A stretch of DNA of 64,000 nucleotides, from positions 496,001 through 560,000 of the forward strand of contig JAPDOI010000171.1 of NCBI GenBank assembly GCA_029168955.1. Direction: 5' to 3'. Of this stretch, positions 1 to 9,984 are shown piece by piece. Source of the stretch: Aplectana chamaeleonis (Eukaryota > Nematoda > Chromadorea > Rhabditida > Cosmocercidae). The notes under the pieces are model-generated. The model was not told the DNA's origin. It did not search any database and worked only from the letters and a program-made list of their open reading frames with translations. The position numbers and the translations under genes were made by a program. Position 1 is the stretch's first letter. The number at the start of each line of letters is the position of its first letter.

Positions 1-1575
1 TACTTCTAAACCGCCTACCGAGTTCCATCTCGGTGTTGCTGACTATAGGTGGTACGATCCCCAATATGGGATTGACGGTCATCCTACTCAAGTGATTCGT
101 GACGAACTTTGTGTGCTCCGCACGTAAAAGACGCAGACGATCCAGTTGGGAGTCCGTCCATCTTTGTATATTGACTTTCTCGGGAGCAAAAGGCCTTCTG
201 ATATGTCTCTCTCTCACGAGATTCATTATCCTTTTTAATGGGTGGTCAGGCTGCTTGACAATTTTAATAACCAGTTGCTGTGCTTGGAGTTGGCAGTGCT
301 CCTTAACTGGCAGAATTCGGGCTTCGGCATGAAGATGTTCCACTGGGGTGCTTTAGCACACCCTGTTGCAATCCGAAGAGCAGCATTTTGGACTCGCCGC
401 ATCTTTGTCCACGATGAATCCGATATTATGTACTGCCATACCGGTGCAGCGCACTTCAACGCTGGCTGCAATATTGCTTTGTAGGTGGTCAAAATTGTCT
501 CCTTGCTACTTACCCACGACGTTCCTCCTAGAGGTAGTAGGAAGTTGAGCTTTGCTTTCACTGTAGCCTGTTTCTGCTCATTTTCTTGTGGAACCTCAAC
601 TAAGGATCCAATACTAGGCCGAGCAGCTTAGGAAAACGTGCGGCAGGCAGACGAGCGTCTTCCCAATCGACAACGGGGTGAGCGCAGTGTTCCTCAGGTT
701 AAGTGGAGAAAATAGATACAGATGATTTAGCGGCAGAAACAGTGAGCATCATATCATGGAGAAAGCTCTTCAGAACAGTGAGGTAGCTATTGATCTTGCG
801 TGCAGCTATATTAATGTTCCTGTCTCGGCACAAGATGGTGATGTCATCCGCATACGCAACGACTTTGGTGTCACTGGGGGAACGGGCAAATCTTCAAGGT
901 AAAGACTGAACAGAGCAGGCGATATAACTCCTCCTTGAGGGACACTGGCGGCAATAGGGATGCTAATAGGGAAATGTCCCTGAAAAGCACTTTTGCTCGG
1001 CGCGCTTTGATGAGTGCGGTTATCCATCGCTTCTGCCAAGGCGGGATGGTGGACATCAATAGGTTCTCAGACAGTATGCCCAAGTTGACAGTGTCAAACG
1101 CCTTCGTGAGGTCCAGGGCTGCTCCAACAGTACGTTGAGGTTTTCTGGCGTTAAAGCCATCGCAAACAGCTCACAATCTTGAGCAGGGCCGTGGTGGTAG
1201 AGTGTAGTTAGCGGAATCCATGCTGGTGCTGCTGTTTGTTATTATGCTCGGCCAGCTCCTTGACGACCAGTTTCTCAGTGGCTTCGGTGATTGGTGATAA
1301 AAGACTTATAGGCCTGTATCCCTTAGCCGTGGATGGCGATTTTCCTGGCTTGGACAATGGGATGACGCTTGCCATTTTCCAGTCTTGCGGTAGGATGCGC
1401 GTTCGAAAGGATGTGTTGATGAAGTCAGCCAGGATTGGCATAATCTTGTTCGGCAGTTTGTTCAAGGCCGCTGGACTAACGCTATCCGGCTCTACAGCCT
1501 TCGAGTTGCGCATCCCTTTAACCACCTTTCCAATCTGCGCGGGCGTCACAGCGGTCATCAGCGTCAGATAAAAAC
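1..1575 (-). pseudogene. non-LTR retrotransposon relic A (RT domain)
   Basis: This is a decayed minus-strand fragment of the APE-type retrotransposon family that recurs through the window. The best pieces are 1208-1558, which encodes the start of the RT domain (NSKAVEPDSVSPAAL, then SKPGKSPSTAKGYRPISLLS and HQHGFR), and 235-561, which encodes the region after the palm (GGTSWVSSKETILTTYKAI and RVQNAALRIATGCAK). The pieces lie in different frames and are separated by stops, so no functional protein is made. The copy is 5'-truncated near 1575, where similarity to the other copies ends, and it runs off the left edge of the window, so its 3' tail is not seen. Family membership is clear from direct comparison with copies B, C and D. 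Confidence 0.85.
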
Positions 1576-1639
1576 TTGACAGCCTGTTGTCGACGACCCA
1601 GTTTGCCGGAGTGGATTGAATGGGTTAGTACGCAATAGA

Positions 1640-1920
1640 GTGTTGCCCGAATATTCGTTTATTCGAATATTATTCTAATATTCGAATAATTCTAGTATTC
1701 GAATATTCAAAGAAGTGGATTACTCGGTTTATTCGAATAACCGATTATTCAAAGAAGTGGAAAACTCGTTTATTCGAATAACCAAATATTCAAAGAAGTG
1801 GAATACTCCTTTATTCGAATAATCGAATATTCAAAGAAGTGGAATATTCGGTTTATTCTAATAATCGATTATTCAAGCAAGTGGATTATTCGAATTATTA
1901 GTTTATTCGATTTTTCGAAA
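1640..1920. repeat. TTCGAATA-rich tandem repeat, about 42-bp unit
   Basis: About five units of roughly 42 bp, each carrying ATTCAAAGAAGTGGA followed by self-complementary TTATTCGAATAA-type sequence, at about 1705, 1747, 1788, 1829 and 1871. It is very AT-rich and not coding. A different TCGA-based repeat with a similar layout lies at the other end of the window. Confidence 0.8.
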
Positions 1921-2387
1921 AAAATATTCGTTCCAAAGCTCTAGTGGACCGAGAGGTTTCATGACTGCCTGTAACAGAAATTTTTACGAAAGTCCAAAAA
2001 TCTAAAACCATAGTCAAAATTAGGCGCAAAGAATGTGTCCCGACCGTAAATTGCGCGATAAATGGCAATTCACGCGCAAAAAACAATGTAATCGTGATTT
2101 CACATGTATCGAGAGCTTATGATCGGGTTTCGCGCCTGAAAGCGGTTTTTGTGTCGAACGTGATGCAGGGAAAATGCAGCCGACTCCACGAACAAGGGGC
2201 GCTAAAATAAATCAATATTACTGACAGCCAATTGATGTCAATTAATGTAGCTGATGTGGGCTGATTATTTGATTCAATCACTGGATGTTTTTTTTTCGAG
2301 CGTATCGTGGGAGCTCACCCTGATGCCGTCTGTCATTCTGGCAGCAAACCCTGATTTTTTAGTGCCTTTTTAAATCATTTCTTTTTG
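1921..2387. other. gene-free stretch, nothing recognised
   Basis: I see no convincing coding frame, RNA gene or repeat here apart from AT-rich sequence spilling over from the satellite. Confidence 0.5.
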
Positions 2388-2757
2388 TAGCTAGGAATAG
2401 TTTGAAGCTCAAATCGATATGTGGCGACAATTGAATATCGACCACTTTATCCGCAACGTTTCAACGTGATTATCCCTGTTGTGTGTTTTGCGGTCATATA
2501 ATGGCATTTTAGCCGGCAGATGATAGGTCTACCGTCAGCGTGGATCCGGAAGAGACTTTGCGTTCACTGTTGAAGGTTGGCGTGAACTTGGTGCCATATG
2601 CTATAACATAGGTGCACCGAGTTTACGCCAAGCTTCAACAGTGAACGCTAGTCTCTTCCGAATCCATGCCGACGTTATGACCCGAAACTTTGCGGATAAA
2701 GTGGTCGATATTCAATTGTCGCCACATGTCGAATAGAGCTTCAAACTATTCTTATCT
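2388..2757. repeat. imperfect palindrome of about 370 bp
   Basis: The sequence around 2422-2457 (GTGGCGACAATTGAATATCG onward) returns as its reverse complement at about 2690-2735. The outer ends TAGTTTGAAGCTC and GAGCTTCAAACTA also pair, as do GAAGAGACTTTGCGTTCACT and AGTGAACGCTAGTCTCTTC near the centre at about 2600. The layout suits a foldback or hairpin-type non-autonomous element. I could not identify a target duplication. Confidence 0.75.
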
Positions 2758-2871
2758 ACCACATTGATATGAAGCTCAGGAATCCATCTATATCTATTTT
2801 CAGCGTTCAGCGAACAGTTTCCCATTCAAAGTGGAATTTCACAAATAATGAGAACACATTTCCTCGCTAGC

Positions 2872-3110
2872 GTTCCTCTTCTTCTGCAGCCTGCAAGTGG
2901 TTTTTGTCATTGGTTCAGGAACCGGGCGATCACTATAGGGATCATTCAAAGGTTCATTGTAGTGAGAGTAGTGGATTCCTCCAGGCACTTGAATAAATGC
3001 GCGGTGTTATGTACGGGACGACCGCAGTCCGAACAAGCCTCTGGTCTTCTATCTGCCCCTCGGTTCGCACCAGGGTAAGGCATGCTCTGGCTACCAGCCC
3101 TTCGGAGGTG
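2872..3110 (-). pseudogene. 3' end fragment of the retrotransposon family
   Basis: On the minus strand this matches the last 200 or so bases of the retrotransposon family: a diverged Cys/His finger region, then the end of the protein and a remnant of the AAG-rich tail (CTTCTTCTGCAG on the plus strand at about 2877). Several frameshifts are present. Beyond 3110 a C-rich tract follows and similarity is lost. Confidence 0.6.
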
Positions 3111-3302
3111 CGCCCCCCCCCACCCAAGTTTAAAAGTTTTGCGGCCCCCCTCCAGCTTATCAAAGGCGTTTTTTTCATTATTTAACGCTTTGCGGCAATA
3201 TGCATTCCACGGCTACCCGGCTGATCGATACATAGGATTTGCACATGGACTTACGAAGCCCCGTTTCGCTGCCGAGATGTCGTACGTTCGTGCCATGGCA
3301 GT

Positions 3303-4034
3303 GTGGAGGAAAGAAGACCATCTCCGTGCAAACCGACGTCAACCCCTCCGCGAAGAGGGTTTTTGTCATGGGAGAGGTGCTGGCTGGTCGCAGCTCTCCT
3401 GAGGATTCTTCTACAAATGGCCGGCGTCGAAAGGAATCCAGGACCCGCGAAGAAGAAGAAGTACCCATGTGCCACATGCGACAGAGATGTCAATTGGTAT
3501 GGAACCAGCGTCCAATGTTTTGGATGCGAAAGGTGGGTGCCCTTCTCTTGTTCGGGTCTCAGTTCTGTGAGGCACCACGATTCTTCCTTTCGTTGTATTG
3601 TGTGCTCCGCCTCCAGTAACTCAAATTCCTCATCTACCAACCGCCCCCTATCTATTGTACGCATCAATCTAAACGGCCTTCGGACCAAGCTTTCTGAATT
3701 ATCTCTCTTTGCCCGTACTCATCACCCGGATGTTATCAGGATCCAGGAGACCAAACTCTCTCCCTCTGCTACCTCTAGACATCCAAACATCCCGGGCTAT
3801 ACTGCATATCATACTCCTAGGTCATCTCAAGGAGGCGGAGTCTCTACTTTTGTTCTGTCCTCTCTTCCCTCTCACATTATTCCAAACACTCCAGTGGATG
3901 GCACTCTCGAGTACATCCCCATCCATCTACCTCTTAAAACACCACTTTCTCTTTTTAATATATATATATATCCCTCCTTCTTCCTCTTGTCCCTCAACAT
4001 ACAATCCTATCCCCCTTCTCAAGCAGCTGTATGA
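3303..4034 (+). pseudogene. copy B N-terminal part: 2A-like motif, PHD-like finger, endonuclease start
   Basis: The frame shows a hydrophobic leucine-rich stretch (residues 28-40) followed by GVERNPGP (residues 41-48), which resembles 2A ribosome-skipping peptides. Next comes a PHD-type Cys/His cluster (about residues 54-101). Its usual WVH is WVP here, so a zinc-binding His has become Pro, while copies C and E1 keep it. The APE-type endonuclease then begins, with IVRINLNGLR, IQETKL and GGGVSTFV. Growth of a TA tract at about 3957-3971 throws the frame out before GDFNAH, which lies in another frame. No ATG is in frame near the 5' end, so the original start is uncertain; the first codon of the open frame is GTG. 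Confidence 0.85.
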
Positions 4035-4869
4035 CTGCTCCCTATCTCCCTCAATTATCTTTGCGGGTGACTTCAATGCGCACACGTTCTGCTCGTCGCT
4101 TGATTCTGATGCTAGAGGAAGTGACGTCGAAGAATGGGCGGAGGAGTGCGATCTGGTTATCTTAAACGAAGGCCAGCCCACTCGTCTCCCTGCCAACGGC
4201 CGATCATCTAGCCCAGACATCTCCCTCGTCTCTTCCAATCTCTCTAATGCCTGCTCTTGGTCGACATCCACAACTCTTTCCAGCGATCACATCCCTGTCT
4301 TTGTCGATATTGATCTCTCTAACTCTCTTGCTCCCTATACAGGTGTTCGTCATCGTTCTTATCTTAATTTAGGCCTTGCAGACTGGAGCCTGTTCAGGGA
4401 GGTTGCGCTCCGCCAAGCGGCTGATTATCCGTGGAATGGCGATGTACACCAGAAGGAGCGCCACCTAGCTGATGCTATCTTGAAGGCTATGAAAGCTGCG
4501 ATCCCTGAAGGCCGCGTTAAGACCTTCTTTCCCAATGTCACCAGGGAAACATTGCAGAAGATAAGGACAAGGGACGCAAAGAGAGCCGCAGATCATCTTG
4601 ACCCAGACATCGCTGCGCTGGATGATGAGATCAGGAAAGACCTTGACAGGCACAAGAAGGAAACTTGGGACAAGTTCACTGAGAAGATGAACTTCAGAAA
4701 TGATGCAGCAGCAACGTGGAAGGCCTTGAAAAGGATCTCTGGAAAGTTTACCTCCGCCGACAATTCCACGATTGAATTTGAAGGTGGAGTCTTCAAATCA
4801 GGGAAGGAGGCCGCAAATGCTCTTGGGAAGCATTTTTTCATCACTAGAACCAAAAGAGAAGCAGAATAG
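3970..4869 (+). pseudogene. copy B endonuclease C-terminal half and linker
   Basis: The frame resumes after the TA tract with YIPPSSSCPS and contains the endonuclease motifs AGDFNAH and SDHIPVF, both keeping their catalytic residues. A charged linker with VKTFFPNVTRETLQKIRTRD leads towards the RT. The frame ends at KREAE because two bases present in copy C are missing. The reading frame then resumes from about 4871 in another phase. It was once contiguous with the upstream endonuclease piece. Confidence 0.85.
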
Positions 4870-4870
4870 A

Positions 4871-5454
4871 TTAACTGTACGGGAACTCTGTAAGTTGCCT
4901 CTCATGGATGTAGATGATGCAGTCACGCCTGCACAGGTCGAGAAGGTAATAAAGGAGATGAGCAACTCGAAGACATTAGGGCCAGACGGTTTGAGCCCTG
5001 CAGTCCTGAAGAGACTGCCCAGTGAACTACTGCCCTTTATTGCTGACGTCATAAATACATCGTTTCGTACGGTTTCCGTTTTCATTTTAGTCTGACGCAT
5101 AGACCAGGCGGCTGGCCGTGCGGGGTTGGCGTCCTCACTGGAGAATGGGGTTTCGATTCGCGCGGGGTGATCTACCATCGCAGCCCCGTCCATTAATCAG
5201 ACTAAAATGATTGCGTGAACTCTACATGTACTTTACCCCAAAATTGGAAAGTGGCTCGTGTTATTCCACTGCAAAAGCCGGGAAAGTCACCATCCACGGC
5301 TAAAGGGTACCGGCCGATCAGTCTGCTCTCACCCATCGCCAAAATTGCCGAAAAACTGGTTGTGGAGGAGCTTGCCGAGCATAACAGCCAACAGCAGCAC
5401 CAACATGGTTTCGTAAATTACATTCCACTACTACGGGCTTGTTGGAAATTGTGA
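4871..5454 (+). pseudogene. copy B start of RT domain, split by a 155-bp insertion
   Basis: The fingers region of the RT is recognisable: LTVRELCKLPLMDVDDAVTP, NSKTLGPDGLSPAVLKRLPS and, after the insertion at 5071-5225, KPGKSPSTAKGYRPISLLSP and HQHGF. One base is missing in GGTTTCGTAAATT relative to the family, which shifts the frame; copy C carries the same deletion. The frame ends at 5454. Confidence 0.8.
5071..5225. mobile_element. 155-bp SINE-like insertion
   Basis: Copy C reads straight through the corresponding site (TTTCGTACATGTACTTT), so this 155-bp segment is an insertion specific to copy B. It has short inverted ends CATTTTAGTCTGA and TCAGACTAAAATG. The core GGGGTTTCGATTCGC resembles a tRNA-type B box with one extra T. 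A diverged relative lies at 15176-15290. The element could be a tRNA-derived SINE or a short inverted-repeat element; the evidence does not decide. Confidence 0.6.
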
Positions 5455-5520
5455 GCTATGCTCTGGACGGCTTCAATGCCATCAAACCCCAATGTACTGT
5501 TGGTGTGGCCCTCGACTTAA

Positions 5521-6004
5521 AGGCACAGGACACCCAAAAATTTAATTTTCAGATTTGATGCTTGTCTTGGAGAGAGTCACACGCTGATCACAGTGGTATC
5601 TATGAAATCGTCCAAGACCCCATATGAACAGAGTTATGGCTCCTTGAAAATGCCTTTAATTTGAGGGTGGAAAATTGGTGGACGAGTTGTCTCATGCCTG
5701 TATTTCTCTTCAATCGTAATCGTTACGCGAAAGCAAGCCAGGATAAGGAGATAGCCCGGCAATGGACTGAAGAACAGAGACTTGTGGGAATTTACCCATC
5801 CATATAGCCGCTATCGAGTTTGAAAATCAGGAAGGGGGTCGGGCCTGTGGTGGTGAGCGAAGGGGGTCGGGCCTGTGGTGGCCGCTTATATCTCGCCTAT
5901 TTGGAGGAATTGAGACCTCGCATTTGGCACGTGTTATACAGGAGCGGTCTTCTACACAATTACATGAAAATCTCAAAATTCATATCTGAGGGTGTACTGT
6001 GCCT
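5521..6004. mobile_element. 484-bp TTAA-type MITE inside the RT of copy B
   Basis: It begins AGGCACAGGACACCC, ends GGGTGTACTGTGCCT and is flanked by TTAA at 5517-5520 and 6005-6008. It lies exactly between codons for LDL and the residues that continue as TKAFD in intact relatives, which confirms the TTAA duplication. An element of the same length sits at the identical position in copy C. Confidence 0.93.
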
Positions 6005-6008
6005 TTAA

Positions 6009-7333
6009 CAAAGGCATTTGACACTGTCAATCTAGGCCTACTATCAGAGAGTCTGTTGAAGTCTACCATTAGGCCATGGCAGAAGCGGTGGATAACTGCC
6101 TTCACTAAAGGACGTCGGGCAAATGTGCTATTCCAGGCACATGTTTCCAATAGCATCCCCATCGCCGCTGGTGTCCATCAAGGAGGAGTTTTATCGCCAG
6201 CACTTTTCAGTTTATATCTATAAGATCTGTCCGTTCCCCCTCAAGACATCAAGGTCGTTGCATACGCGGATGATATTGCTATTCTGTGCCGATATCGCGA
6301 CATTAAGGTAGCCGCCATTAAGGTCAATGACTACTTGGTCGAGTTGAAATGTATCTTCGATCGCAAATTGCTCACAGTCTCTGCATCCAAATCATCCGTC
6401 ACCGTCTTTTCCACTGATAATGCAGAGCGTAGTTCCCATCCTATGGTGAAATGGGACGAAACTCAATTGCCGGCCACCCGATTCCCCAAGCTACTTGGAC
6501 TTGTGTTGGATCCTTCGTTGAAGTTTCATAAGAACACTGAGCAGAAGCAAGCCACAGTGAAAACAAGACTCAACGTCCTGCGTGCTCTCGGTGGAACATC
6601 CTGGGGATGCAATAAAGAATCGATCCTGACCACGCATAAGGCTATTGTGCAACCCGCCTTGGAGTATGCTGTGCCAGTCTGGCAGCACATCGTGTCGGAC
6701 ACCTCTTGGTCCAAGCTGCAGCGCGTCCAAAATTGTCCTCTGCGAATTGCAACAGGCTGTTCTAAAAGCTCTCCAATAGAGCACTTACACTCCGAAGCTC
6801 GCATATTGCCAGTTAGAGACCACTGCCAACTCCAGGCGCAACAAATGTACATTAACATCGTGAAGCAGCCGAATCATCCATCGCGAAGAGTACTAAACCC
6901 GGTGAGAGAGAGATGTATCAGAAAGCCTTTCGCTGATGCTCCGTCGAAAGTAGATGTGCAGAGATGGACCAAAGCACAACAAGAACGCCTCCGTCTCTTG
7001 CGCGCGGAGCATACCCGATTTGTGAAGGAACACTTGAGCAGAGTTGCCATAAACTCCATCCTGGGAGTCGCACCTCCAAAGGTGAGCGAGACAGAGATGG
7101 AACTTGGCAGGCGTGCCAGGTGCACCCTTGCGTCGTTACGCTGTGGAGACTCCCCCATGCTTATGTCATACTTGCATAGGATTGACAACAGCAAACCTGA
7201 CGAGTGTCCTGATTGCGGTAGTCAAGGGCATACTACTGCGCACCTGTTCAGTTGCCCGAAGAGACCGACTACATTGACGACAATGGATCTGTGGACGAAC
7301 CCAGTGCTAGTGGCCGAGTTTCTGAACCTATGA
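6009..7333 (+). pseudogene. copy B RT palm and C-terminal domain
   Basis: This continues the RT after the MITE with KAFDTVN, GGVLSPALFSLYL, then YADD at 6263-6274 (the two catalytic aspartates) and the thumb region. The C-terminal finger CPDCGSQGHTTAHLFSC (C-x2-C-x8-H-x3-C) and the end LVAEFLNL follow. There is a single TAA stop at 6221-6223 where copy C has GAA; otherwise the frame is open to the stop after 7333. This half is therefore only one nonsense codon away from open, but the element is broken elsewhere. Confidence 0.9.
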
Positions 7334-7377
7334 CAGAACCCCTCTCTGTGGCTGCAAAGAAGAAGAAGAAGCCCCGT

Positions 7378-7955
7378 TTTCGGCTTCAACGGGATCAATC
7401 GACCTGACACTCAGGCAGTAATTTTTTTGTTGTGATCTTTTTCCAAATAATATCGATTAATCGCTAGCAGCGGCACCAGGTATGCCACGGCTACCCGGCT
7501 GATCTCGGCTCTAATGGGACCAATCGACCTGGGACTCGGGCAGTAACTTTTTTTGTGATTCTCTTCCAAATAAGCACTGCACCAGCTCAAGCCGGTAAAC
7601 TCGCCTAGTCAACTTTTTCAGAAGCACTAAGTCAAAACTGCGTTTTTTTCGCAATTTTAACGCCCCGGCAGACACACTCATCGTCCTTGGTTCGGCCGCG
7701 AAAGGTCCGCGATTGAAACTAGGCTCCGTATAGGTCACTTTAAAACCGAAGCCACCCGTCTGGAGACATCTGGCGCCGAGCGGCGCCTCGGTTTCCGAGC
7801 TGTTTTTTCGACCCCTGGTAACCGACGTCCCGCTCTCGGCTCTAATGGGACTAATCGACCCGGGACTCGGGCAGTAACTTTTTTTGTGGTTCTCTCCCAA
7901 GTAAGCATTGCATCAGCCCCAATCGGAAAACTCGCCTGGTCATCTTTTTCAGATC
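7378..7955. repeat. three spaced direct repeats of about 120 bp
   Basis: The unit contains CGGCT..AATGGGACCAATCGACC, GGGACTCGGGCAGTAACTTTT and a CTCTTCCAAATAAG-like piece. It occurs at about 7378-7460 (diverged), 7495-7625 and 7830-7955. The phrase CCACGGCTACCCGGCTGATC at 7487 also occurs upstream of copy B at about 3207, so copy B appears to have landed in an older repeated locus. Confidence 0.65.
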
Positions 7956-8797
7956 TGTCAGGTTCGAAAAGTTTCACTATTGAAATAATGAGAAGCCAAT
8001 TATTTTTCCTCTTGAGCTCGCTTGACGTTCTCGCTGAGGCCGACAAGCTAGGAATAGCATATATGAAGTTGGCTAAAAAATTGCTTATTTGTGATTGCTT
8101 ATTGAAGAGCCAATGTACTGGATTAAATGTGCAGATCCTGGAAGGCCAAAAGGGCAAGCAGCAATGCAGGCTTTCCTTTCACCGACTGCTGGAAGGGACA
8201 CTTCCGGTTCTAATCGCAGATAAATCCTTTTTGAGCAGTCTTACTATTACAGAACAATGCCCGGGAACTTCAAACGCTTGCGAATCTTCAACGATCTATG
8301 AGGTCAACTCGTGGACGAGTTGTCCTAATGACGACAATCTGCCAGACGATGATGCCTTTCATTTTTTGGACTCGCCACAACATTTTCCGCATTAAAATCC
8401 TGCTGCTTCTCCTCCGCAATCACCTTCACAGGACTCGGCGTCTCCACATCAACGCTCCCCTGCTCATCTTCCGCAAAAACCTACACACGATCCTGAGTCT
8501 CCAAATCAAGATCCTACTCCAGAAACAACTACACGCCACATCACTGCTACTACATCAGCGGCTCCTGTGGTGCAGGATTCCAACGAGCTCTCAAAAATGA
8601 ATGATAATGCTTTTTGTAAAGCTATGGCGAGGATTGAGAGCGAAGTCGATGCCAACTTTGCGCGCGAGGACAGACATTTTGGAGTTTTCGAAAAATTGCG
8701 TGTTAATATATTGGTATCAATTTCAGAAAAAAACGAGATGGCTGGTGAGGAAAGCCATATGATCAAAAATTACGTCGCAAAACGTTACGGAATATAG
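7886..8797 (+). pseudogene. proline-rich reading frame with one internal stop
   Basis: A 169-codon frame (7886-8395) ends in an acidic stretch (PNDDNLPDDDAFHFLDSPQ) with a TAA at 8393-8395. The same frame then stays open to 8797, giving a proline/serine-rich segment (NPAASPPQSPSQDSASPHQR) and a helical C-terminus (NAFCKAMARIESEVDANF, RHFGVFEKLRVNILVSI). The organisation of a disordered low-complexity part followed by a compact helical end suggests a real protein that has decayed by one nonsense codon, or an exon with an unrecognised junction. The C-terminus loosely recalls a BESS-type motif, but I would not assign a family. The true start is unknown. Confidence 0.4.
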
Positions 8798-8859
8798 CGC
8801 AATAACAACGAGGACCTGCGCTTCCGATCGCGGCTACAACGCTGACGTGTTAGGAGCAT

Positions 8860-9426
8860 TCCATTTTCGAATGTGTTCATAGAAGCCGTGGTTAAAGACT
8901 ACAAATGGTTGGAGTACTACGAGAACCGAAGCCGCCCCTAGGCTGGCTTCTTTCGTTGCAAGCTTTGCGATAATCGTCACAGTGAACTAAAACCGTATGG
9001 ATTTACCAGACGAGAGTGATGCTCATGTTGAAATGGATTCAAACGGAGAAGAGGTTTACGACCCTACTTCAAATTTCGGTTTGTGTGCACAATACGGAAG
9101 TGCAAACTGAGGCTCCACATCCTTCAACTACAACTCAATCAGAAAGATCACTGAGAGGTAGCAAAAGGACTCACACCGGTCGCATCATCGCAGAGCAACC
9201 AACCAAGGACGTCGGTAAAAACTACCTCGGATATAACGTCATGTATTGTCTCAAAAGACTGCTTCATGACTACGTCGACCCGAAAACAGGCATGAAGATG
9301 TGGCGACAAACTCTCAGGCGGCATAATTCGCGTAACCAGCACAAAGTAATCCAAGATAGATTTTTGGACCACCAGAACAACGAACTGAAGAAAGCGACAG
9401 GAGCTACAATTACATCAACGCTATAG
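8860..9426 (+). pseudogene. decayed coding region with a possible zinc-finger fragment
   Basis: At about 8870-9005 a frame reads VVKDYKWLEYYENRSRP, a stop, then FFRCKLCDNRH, which looks like half of a C2H2-type finger. Acidic DESDAHVEMDSNGEEVYD follows in the same region. In another frame, 9016-9426 ends with CLKRLLHDYVDPKTG, KMWRQTLRRHNSR and KVIQDRFLDHQNNELKKATG. The frame changes and stops indicate a relic. It may be the continuation of the gene or transposase remnant immediately upstream. I do not recognise the family. Confidence 0.35.
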
Positions 9427-9448
9427 GGACAGGATCTCTCTACACACG

Positions 9449-9942
9449 GAGGGAGGAGCACAAACGAGATTTCATGCTGACGCGACGCGCGCGGCGGAAT
9501 TTTTTATCTGATTACCCCATCACTGGAGCGCGCTTGCTACAATCTCGCAAGCTTTCATGGCATTTCATGTGTTTATTGATTTTTATATGACTATTTCTTT
9601 ATGTTTCATAATCCAGATCCAAACTGGTTTACGGCGGCAACGATCCCATCACTACATCTTAAATGGTGCTCTATCTTTAATACCATATTACATTTTCTAT
9701 AAATATCAAGCGGTACAACGGCACGAGAACATACAAGAGTTATTGAAATGAGTGTCCAGGATAAGATGATGAGAGGAACAACTCAGGAACATAAAGAAAA
9801 GTCATGTGAGAATGAATAAAAACATGAAAAACCCCGGGAAATCTCAGCTTGTGGCAAGCGCGCTCCAGTGATGGGGTAATAGGATAAAAGGTTCCGCCGC
9901 GCGCGTCGCGTCAGCAATGAATCTCGTCCGTGCTCCTCCCTC
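9449..9942. mobile_element. 494-bp inverted-repeat element (MITE)
   Basis: The first 100 or so bases (GAGGGAGGAGCACAAACGAG onward) return as reverse complement at the right end (CTCGTCCGTGCTCCTCCCTC), including the matching GACGCGACGCGCGCGGCGGAA portions. A CG flanks each side. The related locus at about 18568-18600 reads TACACACGCTCAGACAATGG with nothing inserted, which is an empty site. No transposase is encoded. Confidence 0.85.
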
Positions 9943-9984
9943 CGCTCAGACAATGGGGTGGACCGACGGCGGACAAAATGCGTA

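Larger units (their letters stand above)
3271..7366 (+). mobile_element. full-length non-LTR retrotransposon copy B (defective)
   Basis: The 5' end GCCGAGATG is shared with copies C (20214) and E1 (35073), which marks a true full-length start. The 3' end is an AAG-rich tail at about 7350-7366. Flanking GCCCCGTTT(T)CG(G)CT at about 3258-3270 and 7366-7380 is an imperfect target duplication of about 13 bp. Without its two passenger insertions (155 bp at 5071 and 484 bp plus TTAA at 5521) the copy is about 3.45 kb, the same as element E2. The encoded order is a 2A-like motif, PHD-like finger, APE endonuclease, RT and Cys/His finger, as in Jockey/CR1-type elements. Frameshifts, a nonsense codon and the insertions make it dead. 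Confidence 0.92.

Noticed and set aside
5100..5190. A tRNA gene in the SINE-like insertion
   Set aside because: Only a B-box-like segment with an extra base is seen; no cloverleaf could be drawn with matching acceptor and anticodon stems.
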